Assembly (NCBI GenBank): GCA_942492905.1
Contig: OW818657.1
Location: 6,138,001-6,202,000, forward strand
From: CAIZWU01 sp942492905
Lineage (GTDB): Bacteria > Verrucomicrobiota > Verrucomicrobiia > Verrucomicrobiales > V1-33
Direction of reading: 5' to 3'
DNA: 64,000 nt
In this document: piece after piece, positions 17,772 through 25,638 of the stretch
How the letters are laid out: the number at the start of each line of letters is the position of its first letter
How positions within the stretch are numbered: position 1 is the stretch's first letter
Notes under the pieces: model-generated
Databases searched by the model: none
Told to the model about the DNA's origin: nothing
Seen by the model: the letters and a program-made list of their open reading frames with translations, nothing else
Program-made: the position numbers and the translations under genes

Positions 17772-19379
17772 ATGCTCATTCTCCGCAATCTCACCAAGAC
17801 TTTCAGTGCCCGCACCCTCTTTCAAGGAGCGGACATGACCATCAACTATGGCGAACGTGTCGCCCTGGTCGGACCCAACGGAGCCGGCAAATCCACCCTT
17901 TTTTCCCTCATCCTCAAAACCGACACCCCGGATATCGGCACGGTGGAACGCGATGAATGGACCACGCTCGGTTACCTTCCCCAGGAAGGCGAAGCCCATG
18001 GCACGGAGACCGCCCTCGATATCGCCTGCGGCCGTGGACATCAGCTCGCCCAGCTGGAAAAACTGCTCCGTTCCCACGAGGAAGCCGGCACCGTCACCGA
18101 ACCGGAGTATTATGAAGCCCAGTCGAAATTCGACGCCCTGAACCACCCAGAGGTTGAGGCCAAAGGCAAAAAAATGCTCCGCGGCCTCGGCTACAAGGAG
18201 GAAGACTGGTGCCGCCCCGCGTCCGAGCTCTCCGGTGGCTGGGTGATGCGTGCCCACCTCGCTCACCTCCTCGTGCTGGAGCCGGATCTTCTCCTCCTTG
18301 ATGAGCCGACGAACCACCTCGACCTGATGTCGCTCCTCTGGTTCCGCCAGTATCTCAAAAACTATCCGGGCGCCATCCTCATCATTTCCCACGACCGCGA
18401 TTTCATGGACGAGATCGTCCAGACGGTTTACGAAATCGACCAATCGAAACTCCTGCGCTGGACTGGCAACTACTCCAGCTACCTCAACCAAAAGGACGCC
18501 GCCTACGAGCGCGCCGTCCAAGCCTACCGTCTCCAGCAGAAGGAAATCGAAGGGCTGGAGGAATTCATCGACCGCTTCCGCAACGTCGCCTCCAAAGCCT
18601 CCCAGGCCCAGAGCCGCCAGAAGGTCCTCGACAAAATCGTGCGCCTGCCCAAACCGGTCACCCCACGCAAAATCTTCCGTTTCAACTTCCCGCAGCCCCC
18701 CCGCAGCGGCCAGCGCACCGTCATCCTCGATAACATCCACCAGGCCTACGGTGAAAAGAAAATCTACACCGGCCTCAACCTCGAAATCGAACGCGGCGAG
18801 CGCACCGTGCTGATCGGCCCCAACGGCGCCGGGAAATCCACCCTCATCAAAATCATCGCCGGCGAGATCCCCATCCAGGCCGGCGTGCGCAAACTCGGCA
18901 CCAACCTCAAACTTGGTTATTTCAGCCAGCACCGCAGTGCCACCCTTGAGCCTGAACTCACCGTCCTCGATGAAGTCATGCGCACTTGCCCCACCCTGCG
19001 CGAAGACGATGCCCGCGCCATCCTCGGCAGTTTCCTCTTCCGCAAGGAAGACGTCTACAAACGCTGCAAAGTCCTCTCGGGCGGCGAAAAAAGCCGCCTG
19101 AACCTCGTCAAGTTCCTCGTCGATCCGCCGAACCTCCTCCTCATGGATGAGCCCACCACGCACCTCGACATCTCCAGCATCGAAGGCCTCACTCAAGCGC
19201 TGGAACGCTACGAAGGCACCCTCGTCTTCATCAGCCACGACGTCCACTTCATCCGCTCCCTCGCCACCAAGGTCCTGCACATCAACAACGGCAAGGTCAC
19301 CCCCTTCGCCGGCGGCTACGACTACTACCTCGAAAAATCCGGCCAGGAAAACGCCCGCGCGGCGATTGTTTCGCAGTAG
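17772..19379 (+). CDS. ABC-F family ATPase
   Basis: A 535-residue soluble protein with two ABC cassettes and no membrane segment. Cassette 1 has GPNGAGKSTLF, the signature LSGGWVMR and LLLLDEPTNHLDLMS; cassette 2 has GPNGAGKSTLIK, LSGGEKSRL and LLLMDEPTTHLDISS. A charged linker (about residues 235-300) between them fits the P-site interaction motif of ABC-F factors, which act on the ribosome in translation or antibiotic protection. Start ATG 17772 (MLILRNLTKTF) is the family N-terminus; the longer frame from 17733 is not. Which ABC-F subgroup it belongs to cannot be told. Confidence 0.92.
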   Translation: MLILRNLTKTFSARTLFQGADMTINYGERVALVGPNGAGKSTLFSLILKTDTPDIGTVERDEWTTLGYLPQEGEAHGTETALDIACGRGHQLAQLEKLLRSHEEAGTVTEPEYYEAQSKFDALNHPEVEAKGKKMLRGLGYKEEDWCRPASELSGGWVMRAHLAHLLVLEPDLLLLDEPTNHLDLMSLLWFRQYLKNYPGAILIISHDRDFMDEIVQTVYEIDQSKLLRWTGNYSSYLNQKDAAYERAVQAYRLQQKEIEGLEEFIDRFRNVASKASQAQSRQKVLDKIVRLPKPVTPRKIFRFNFPQPPRSGQRTVILDNIHQAYGEKKIYTGLNLEIERGERTVLIGPNGAGKSTLIKIIAGEIPIQAGVRKLGTNLKLGYFSQHRSATLEPELTVLDEVMRTCPTLREDDARAILGSFLFRKEDVYKRCKVLSGGEKSRLNLVKFLVDPPNLLLMDEPTTHLDISSIEGLTQALERYEGTLVFISHDVHFIRSLATKVLHINNGKVTPFAGGYDYYLEKSGQENARAAIVSQ

Positions 19380-19409
19380 GCCCGACCATTATTTCGGCTT
19401 CCTTCCGCC

Positions 19410-20729
19410 TTACGGCAAGTAAGCTGCCGCCCCTTCATCTCCCGACACGAAAAACTCCCCAGGGGGAATGACGGGAAGGTTATCCAGTCCGTCGGGGCCA
19501 AGGGAATAGACCAACCCGCTGCCGGCATCCCAACGAAGCGGAAGGTTGTTTTCCGGATCCAACGGCACTTCGTCCGGATATCCAGGAACCAGATCGGTCA
19601 GGGCCGTCGGCCGCTTCCCCCCATGGCCCATTGACCACAGCTTGGCGGCAATGGCTGCCCGGCAGCAGCGGCGGGCGGCTTCCTTCCCCATGACATTTTT
19701 TTCGATATGGAACAAAGTTTTGAAATTAGCGCCCGCGATCACCCTCCCGGCCCGATTGGGTTCAAAGCTCCAAAGGCTCAGTTCGGATTCAGCATGCAGC
19801 CATTCCCTTACAGCTTTCACTTCCGCTCTCGCCTCGCGGCCTTCCTTGAAACCCAGCCGGGAAAGCATGTCGAAATGACGCACATTGATATTGAAACTGG
19901 CTTGGGGCTTATACCGGCTATTCGCCAACCAACCAGGCGGCTCGGCAGTTTTGAAGAATCGAATCAGTTTGGCCGGCGGCCAGGTGGAATGTTTTCGCAA
20001 GTCGGGGCAGGCCGCCTTTTCCTCACGGACTTCTTCCGCCCATGCGCGCATCAAATTTTCCTTGAGCAGCGGTGGACTGTCCAACAGAGCCATACCTTGC
20101 GCCAAAACGGTGCCGGAATTGCCGGATTGCGCGAGCAGCTGCATCAACGCTCGATCCAGCACCACTCTGGAACCCGTTCCCAGCATCAACGCCGCAAGAG
20201 TCCGGGACGATTCCTGATAGCGCTGGGCCGCCCTTCGTATCAAGGCCCACCATTCCAGAGCACCAGCTCCGTCCCCCGCCTGTGACAATGCCTGCGCCTT
20301 GGCCTGCACGATATTGAGCGGTACGATAAACCTTTTAAAGACGGTGGCTTCATCCGAGATCATAACGCCCTGCCAATGCGGGATTTCGAGGGCTTGTTCC
20401 GTAATTTTCCGTATCGCCGGAGCGGCATCCAGCAAGGGCTGCATCAACACGGCATCCCAAGGCATCCGCCAACCGATGATTTCCGCCTGCTCCGGGGTGA
20501 GCTCAGGCCAATCCCGCTTTTCCATTTCATTGATCAGGAAAGTCAGACCATTTTCCGCCTCGGGCACCTCAGCAAATGGGGCTGGCAAGACAAAACCGGC
20601 CGGGATCATCTCCGGCTCATCCCGGATCAACTGCACCCAGCCGAGGTAACCCAACAGCGCCAATATGCCTGTGGCGGTCAAAACTTTAATCCGCAGCGAA
20701 AGCGGTGGGGAGGCTGCATCAGGAGACAT
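19410..20729 (-). CDS. Membrane-anchored protein of unknown function
   Basis: A 439-residue protein from ATG 20729 (MSPDAASPPLSL). One hydrophobic helix near residues 15-35 (VLTATGILALLGYLGWVQLI) anchors it; the rest is helical and probably periplasmic. The C-terminus (LTDLVPGYPDEVPLDPENNL, then YSLGPDGLDN) resembles the end of type II secretion pseudopilin-like proteins found widely in Planctomycetes and Verrucomicrobia, where G-P-(D/N)-G marks the last strand. No pilin cleavage site is present. Function not assigned. Confidence 0.75.
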   Translation of the reverse strand: MSPDAASPPLSLRIKVLTATGILALLGYLGWVQLIRDEPEMIPAGFVLPAPFAEVPEAENGLTFLINEMEKRDWPELTPEQAEIIGWRMPWDAVLMQPLLDAAPAIRKITEQALEIPHWQGVMISDEATVFKRFIVPLNIVQAKAQALSQAGDGAGALEWWALIRRAAQRYQESSRTLAALMLGTGSRVVLDRALMQLLAQSGNSGTVLAQGMALLDSPPLLKENLMRAWAEEVREEKAACPDLRKHSTWPPAKLIRFFKTAEPPGWLANSRYKPQASFNINVRHFDMLSRLGFKEGREARAEVKAVREWLHAESELSLWSFEPNRAGRVIAGANFKTLFHIEKNVMGKEAARRCCRAAIAAKLWSMGHGGKRPTALTDLVPGYPDEVPLDPENNLPLRWDAGSGLVYSLGPDGLDNLPVIPPGEFFVSGDEGAAAYLP

Positions 20730-20860
20730 CGGATTGAGCTTAGGGACCAATTCGGATTTATGCCAGAGGAACCGCCCGCCCCGCATTTCCTCTTGCCCCG
20801 CCGGGCGGGCGGTTGTCCGATGCGCCTCCCGATTGACCGGGAAAATCTTATCAGGCAGAC

Positions 20861-22087
20861 ATGGCCACTATCGTTCAAAAATTTGGCGGCACCTCAGTAG
20901 GGAACCCAGAGCGGATCCGCCGGGTGGCTCAACGGGTGCTGGAAACCCAGCGGGAAGGGAACCGGGTGGTGGTGGTGGTTTCCGCGATGAGCGGGGTGAC
21001 CGATGGCCTGTTGAAACTGGCCCGCGAGGTCTCCGACGAGCCTACCGAGCGGGAAATGGATGTGCTGCTGGCGACCGGGGAACAGACCACCATCGCCCTG
21101 ACCGCGATGGCGATCAATGCCCTCGGCGGCAAGGCGGCTTCCCTCACCGGCGCCCAGGCCGGCATCGTCACCGATGGCGTCCACACCAAGGCACGCATCA
21201 GCACCATCACTCCGGACGGGGTCAATCGTCTCCTTGATGAAGGCCATGTCGTGATCGTGGCCGGCTTCCAGGGCGAAGCGGCCGATGGACGCATCACCAC
21301 CCTGGGCCGCGGCGGCAGCGACTTGACCGCCATCGCCATGGCGGCGGCCATCAAGGCGGATCTGTGTCAGATTTATACTGACGTGGACGGCGTTTACACC
21401 TGCGACCCGCGGATTGTGCCGGATGCCCGGAAAATCCCGGTCATCAGCTACGAGGAGATGCTGGAGATGGCCAGCAGCGGCAGCAAAGTGATGCAGAGCC
21501 GGAGCGTGGAATTTGCCAGTAAATTCGGGGTCCCGTTTGAAGTGCGGAACAGCATGAACCAAAACCCCGGCACCCTTGTTACCCAGGAAACCATGAATAT
21601 GGAATCAGTTGTCATCCGCGGGATCAGTCTGGAACGCGACCAGGCCAAGATCACCATCACGTCCCTCCCTGATCAGCCCGGTTATGCCGCGCGCGTCTTC
21701 GACACCATCGGGAAAACGGACATCAATATCGACATGATCATCCAGAACACGGGGCGCGACGGACTCGCCCGGATCTCGTTCACCCTGCATAAGAGCAATC
21801 TCAAAAAGGCCTGCGACGCCCTCGCCCCGGTGCTGGCGGACATCAGCCCCGGCATCGAACTGGAACCGAAGGACGGAATCGCCAAGGTGAGCGCGGTCGG
21901 GATCGGGATGCGCAGCCACAGCGGGGTGGCGGCCACCATGTTCAATGCGCTGGGCGCGGCGGGCATCAATATCGACATGATTTCCACCTCCGAGATCAAG
22001 ATCGCGGTGATCGTGGATGAAAAACAGGGCGAGGAAGCCTGCCGGGTGGCACATCAGGCCTTTAAATTACACGAAGCCGTGGTATGA
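20861..22087 (+). CDS. lysC: Aspartate kinase
   Basis: A 408-residue monofunctional aspartokinase catalysing the first step of the aspartate family (lysine, threonine, methionine). The N-terminal kinase domain begins VQKFGGTSVGNPERI, with GEQTTIALTAMAINA and the substrate loop GRGGSDLTAIAMAAAIKAD. Two C-terminal ACT domains follow (about 265-405; for example VIRGISLERDQAKITITSLP and SAVGIGMRSHSGVAATMFNAL), so feedback inhibition by lysine and/or threonine is likely. Length and layout are standard. No lysine riboswitch was seen in the 130 bp upstream. Confidence 0.96.
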   Translation: MATIVQKFGGTSVGNPERIRRVAQRVLETQREGNRVVVVVSAMSGVTDGLLKLAREVSDEPTEREMDVLLATGEQTTIALTAMAINALGGKAASLTGAQAGIVTDGVHTKARISTITPDGVNRLLDEGHVVIVAGFQGEAADGRITTLGRGGSDLTAIAMAAAIKADLCQIYTDVDGVYTCDPRIVPDARKIPVISYEEMLEMASSGSKVMQSRSVEFASKFGVPFEVRNSMNQNPGTLVTQETMNMESVVIRGISLERDQAKITITSLPDQPGYAARVFDTIGKTDINIDMIIQNTGRDGLARISFTLHKSNLKKACDALAPVLADISPGIELEPKDGIAKVSAVGIGMRSHSGVAATMFNALGAAGINIDMISTSEIKIAVIVDEKQGEEACRVAHQAFKLHEAVV

Positions 22088-22139
22088 GTCCCGGCGTTAG
22101 ACCTGAATGCGGATGATCCGCTTTCCGTCCGAAGCCGAT

Positions 22140-23162
22140 ATGATCCCCCGCCTCCCTGCCCTGCTCACGTCTACCCTCCTCCTGCTGGCCGCCCCGCTGC
22201 TCAGCGCCCAGGATTCCCCACCGCCCCGCGCGGTGCCCCTCGACCTCGCCGACAAGGAGGGGAATTACGCCCCGCTTCCCCCAAAAACGGACCTTGATGC
22301 CAATCTGCGCATCCAGATCTATCTGGATGAAAACAATTTCGGGCCAGGTTACCTGGACGGGAAAATCGGGGAATTCGGCAAAAAAGCGGCCTCGGTTTAC
22401 AATCAGATCAACGGAATCCCGGTCGGAAACTACCATCCCCTGATCGAGGCCTCCCAAAAACGGGTGCCCGAGCCTTACACCACCTACACGATCAAGGAGG
22501 AGGACCTGAAATTTATCACCGCCAACCTGCCCTCGAACCCGCCGGAGCAGGCGAAAACCAAATATCTGGGTTACCGCAATCTCCTCGAATTCACCGCCGA
22601 ACGGTTTCACACCAGCGATGAATTCCTCCAGCAGATCAACGGCAAGAACCTCTACGGCCTGGCCCCGGGCAGCGTGGTGAAGGTGCCGAACATCTCCCCC
22701 TTTGAACTCGAAAACTGGGCCAAACACGTCAAATTCAAGCCCGAAGGACCGCAGGCCAGCCACTCGGTGGTGGTGGACATCCGGGCGCGGGTGGCCATCT
22801 TTTTCGACGACCAGAACCGGCCCATCGCCAGCTTTCCCATCACCCCAGGCCGGCCCAAATTCATCCAGTTCGGCGAATGGAAGGTGACCAACATGGTCAG
22901 CACCCCGACCTTCCGCTGGGACAAGTCCATGCTGGAGGAGGGCAAGCGCAGCGACAGCTTCTACGAACTGCCGCTCGGACCGAATAATCCCGTGGGCATC
23001 ATGTGGTGCGGCACCAGCCGCAGTGGCATTGGCCTGCACGGCACTCCGACCCCGCATACCATTGGCCGTGCGGAAAGCCACGGCTGCATCCGCCTCGCCA
23101 ACTGGGATGCGGTGCGCCTCCCTGGCCTGCTCCGCCCCGGCTCCCGCGTCATCATCCGGTAG
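22140..23162 (+). CDS. L,D-transpeptidase (YkuD domain), exported
   Basis: A 340-residue protein with signal peptide MIPRLPALLTSTLLLLAAPLLSA. A LysM-like or peptidoglycan-recognition stretch lies near residues 115-200 (YTIKEEDLKF and LAPGSVVKVPNI). The C-terminal YkuD domain shows LHGTPTPHTIGRAESHGCIR with catalytic C316 in the SHGC(I/V)R signature and the paired upstream histidine. It probably makes 3-3 peptidoglycan cross-links or attaches proteins to the wall. The frame opens at 22107, but 22140 starts the signal peptide. The gene lies 52 bp behind lysC. Confidence 0.9.
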   Translation: MIPRLPALLTSTLLLLAAPLLSAQDSPPPRAVPLDLADKEGNYAPLPPKTDLDANLRIQIYLDENNFGPGYLDGKIGEFGKKAASVYNQINGIPVGNYHPLIEASQKRVPEPYTTYTIKEEDLKFITANLPSNPPEQAKTKYLGYRNLLEFTAERFHTSDEFLQQINGKNLYGLAPGSVVKVPNISPFELENWAKHVKFKPEGPQASHSVVVDIRARVAIFFDDQNRPIASFPITPGRPKFIQFGEWKVTNMVSTPTFRWDKSMLEEGKRSDSFYELPLGPNNPVGIMWCGTSRSGIGLHGTPTPHTIGRAESHGCIRLANWDAVRLPGLLRPGSRVIIR

Positions 23163-23254
23163 TGTCTGCACCAGGCATTTCCCCATCCGCTTCTGCCTTG
23201 CTTAAGTGAGGAAGGAAATCTATTTTCCCGGGTCTGTCCTCCGTTCCCTATCCG

Positions 23255-24268
23255 ATGAAAATCGTCTTCAATCTCCTCATCATTGCCCTCGCCGTTGCGG
23301 CGGGCTGGTATTTCCAACCGGGAATCGTGACCTCCATGGACGCCAGCAAGGCGAATACGCAAAAGAAACGCAGCGATGAAATTGCGGCCGCCGTGAAACA
23401 AGCCACCGGAGCCACCCTGCCGGACGGCACCACCGCCAAAGAATCCGCCGCGGCCAGTTCCGCCCGGCAATTGGCGGAATCCATGCGCAAGGGTGCTCCT
23501 TCCCCTACCACCCCCGCCCCTGAACTCCCCGGCGGCACCTCCACCACCCCACCCGCCGGGACGCCTGTCCCGGAAACCCCCGTGGTGGCCCAGGTGGACG
23601 AAATTGACGCCAAATACCCCCTGCCGACCTTCAAAGAGATTGAAGAGATCACCAAAGAGTGGTCGACGATTCCCAGCCGCGCCTTTCCCCGCACCGTCAA
23701 GACCCTCGTCGCCATCAACCTCGAAGGCCCCAATGGGAAAATTTCCCTCCCGGAAAAATCCGAAGCCCTCGCCATCGGCATGACCAGGGGGATGCTCTCT
23801 CTGATGAAGAGCCGGGAAGACCCTGCCCGCGGTCTGGTCCCGCTCGCCAACACCGATCTCAAGGAAACGATGACGGCGCTCTACGAAAAGTACAAGGCCT
23901 ACAAAACCGAACTGGTCATGAAACAACGGGCCCGGGCCCGCGGCCTCAAAGCCCGCGCCAATGGTGCCACCGATGCCGAGTTGGCCGCCGCCGGTCCCAA
24001 ACCGAAGGTCGAATCCGGCGGCATCGTCACCGCCATGGTCGAAAGTCTGCGCTTCAAACAAATTAAAGAGACCACCGAGGACCGCATCACCGCCTGGGGC
24101 GACCTCAACATTGAGCAATTTGAAGGCACCAGCTACTGGACCGGCACCATCCAATGCACCGTGGACAACCCCATCTTCGGCCCTACCCCCACCGAACTCA
24201 TGGCCTTGATCCGGGACGATAAAGTCGTGAAATGGCTGTATTCCGGCTCGAAAGAGGAAGTGCAGTAG
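23255..24268 (+). CDS. Membrane-anchored or exported protein of unknown function
   Basis: A 337-residue protein with an N-terminal hydrophobic segment (MKIVFNLLIIALAVAAGWYF) acting as anchor or signal. A proline/threonine-rich linker follows at about residues 85-110. The remainder contains a charged helical part (YEKYKAYKTELVMKQRARAR) and an ending rich in beta-strand character (YWTGTIQCTVDNPIFGPTPT). I recognise no domain. Its neighbours (L,D-transpeptidase upstream, exported peroxiredoxin downstream) are all envelope proteins, but no shared operon is evident. Confidence 0.75.
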   Translation: MKIVFNLLIIALAVAAGWYFQPGIVTSMDASKANTQKKRSDEIAAAVKQATGATLPDGTTAKESAAASSARQLAESMRKGAPSPTTPAPELPGGTSTTPPAGTPVPETPVVAQVDEIDAKYPLPTFKEIEEITKEWSTIPSRAFPRTVKTLVAINLEGPNGKISLPEKSEALAIGMTRGMLSLMKSREDPARGLVPLANTDLKETMTALYEKYKAYKTELVMKQRARARGLKARANGATDAELAAAGPKPKVESGGIVTAMVESLRFKQIKETTEDRITAWGDLNIEQFEGTSYWTGTIQCTVDNPIFGPTPTELMALIRDDKVVKWLYSGSKEEVQ

Positions 24269-24370
24269 TCCCTCCTTCCTCCTGCGGCGTTTCTCCCGCG
24301 CCATTCCCCGGCAAAGATGGTGCTCGACATTTGTTTAATTTATCTTAAGTTTCCGTAGTTTTCCATCCTT

Positions 24371-24895
24371 ATGCTCAAGGCCCTTTTCTTCTCCGTGCTC
24401 GCCGTCGGACTCACCGCCGCCTACCTGCTCACCACCAGCCACGCCGAACCCCTCCCCGCTGGAGCCAAAGCCCCGACGGATGCCGTCCTGGATCAGGACG
24501 GTAAACCCTTCGACCTCGCCGCCGCCTACAAAAAAGGCCTCACCCTGGTGTATTTCTACCCGAAGGCCGACACCCCCGGTTGCACCAAACAAGCCTGCAG
24601 CCTGCGCGACGAAAATGCTGAAATCACCAAGGCCGGCATCCAGATCATTGGGGTGAGCATGGACAAACCGGAGGCCCAAAAGGCCTTCAAAGAAAAATAC
24701 AAACTCCCCTTCACCCTCCTCGCCGACCACGACGGCAAAATCGTCGCCGGCTTCGGGGTGCCCACCATGCGCATCGGCTTCAGCAAACGCCAGTCCTTTC
24801 TCGTCAAAGACGGACTCATCGTCTGGACCGATCCCGAAGTGAACCCCGCCACCCACACCGCCAAGGTGCTGGAAGCGGCCGCGAAACTGAAATAA
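24371..24895 (+). CDS. BCP/PrxQ-type peroxiredoxin, exported
   Basis: A 174-residue peroxiredoxin with a signal peptide (MLKALFFSVLAVGLTAAYLL). The active site DTPGCTKQACSLRDE holds the peroxidatic cysteine C71 and a resolving cysteine C76, the five-residue spacing of the BCP/PrxQ group. The preceding VYFYPKA and the later DHDGKIVAGFGVP fit the fold. BCP proteins are normally cytoplasmic; here the leader suggests a periplasmic peroxide scavenger. A strong terminator follows at 24947. Confidence 0.9.
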   Translation: MLKALFFSVLAVGLTAAYLLTTSHAEPLPAGAKAPTDAVLDQDGKPFDLAAAYKKGLTLVYFYPKADTPGCTKQACSLRDENAEITKAGIQIIGVSMDKPEAQKAFKEKYKLPFTLLADHDGKIVAGFGVPTMRIGFSKRQSFLVKDGLIVWTDPEVNPATHTAKVLEAAAKLK

Positions 24896-24946
24896 CTGTG
24901 CTGATGGACGAGGCTCCCGCCGGGTTTCCCACAAGTTCCTTTCCCC

Positions 24947-24979
24947 AAAAAGCCCCGCCCATCCCGGCGGGGCTTTTTT
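24947..24979 (+). terminator. Intrinsic terminator
   Basis: A 13-bp stem (AAAAAGCCCCGCC / GGCGGGGCTTTTT) with the 6-base loop CATCCC. The A and T runs on both sides make it usable from either strand. Confidence 0.95.
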
Positions 24980-25082
24980 GTGGCTCAGACCTTCCCCTCT
25001 TTTCCCCCGGGCCAGCCACGCCCGCCGCTAAATCGCGGAAAATCCCCGTTCCCTTCCCAATGATCCCGTCCATGGAAGAGGC

Positions 25083-25514
25083 ATGTCCTTCCTCATCGTG
25101 GACGGCCACAGCATGATCTTCGCCTGGCCGGACCTCCGCGCCCTCCACCAGCGCCACCAAATGCAGGCCCGCGAGCGTCTCTGCCAACTCCTCCGGCTCT
25201 GGCAGGACCACTCCGGCGAACGGGTCGTGGTGGTCTTCGATGGCAAAGGCCCAAAAATCACCAGTGGCCGCACCAACGAGGACGACATCCAAATCATTTA
25301 CGCCCCATCCTCCGAGACCGCCGACACCGTCATTGAGCGCCTCACCGCCCGCTACGCCGCGGATCATCACCTCACCATCGCCAGCGACGACCGCCTCGTC
25401 CAAACCACCATCTCGGTCAGCGGCGGTTACTGGATCACCTCCGTGGAACTCGCCGCCCGCCTCCAGCAGGCCGAAACGGAATTGCAACGTCTCCTCAAAA
25501 AACTGCGCACCTGA
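25083..25514 (+). CDS. NYN-domain (YacP/Rae1-like) ribonuclease
   Basis: A 143-residue protein with the PIN-like NYN fold of the YacP family. The acidic residues that would hold the metal are visible in FLIVDGHSMIF, VVVVFDGKG, SSETADTVIERL and IASDDRLVQ. YacP of Bacillus (Rae1) is a ribosome-associated endoribonuclease; the same role is possible here. The gene precedes alaS on the same strand with a 124-bp gap; its last part overlaps an open frame in phase with alaS that does not look like protein. Confidence 0.8.
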   Translation: MSFLIVDGHSMIFAWPDLRALHQRHQMQARERLCQLLRLWQDHSGERVVVVFDGKGPKITSGRTNEDDIQIIYAPSSETADTVIERLTARYAADHHLTIASDDRLVQTTISVSGGYWITSVELAARLQQAETELQRLLKKLRT

Positions 25515-25638
25515 AACGGTTCCCCTTCCCGTAAAAATCCGGACTCCCCGCGAAATCCGTGGTTTCCCCCACCCGGACCCCACTCTAAAATACGCGCTCC
25601 CAATTTCCCGCCACTTTCCCCTAGCACGTCCCAAGCCC

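Noticed and set aside
17574..19280. Long minus-strand frame (568 codons) opposite the ABC-F gene
   Set aside because: It is the antisense shadow of a GC-rich gene; composition is Glu/Asp/Gly/Val-rich as expected of such shadows.
25240..25638. Upstream extension of alaS by 133 codons
   Set aside because: Proline/serine-rich, overlaps the NYN gene in another phase, and the standard AlaRS N-terminus begins at 25639.
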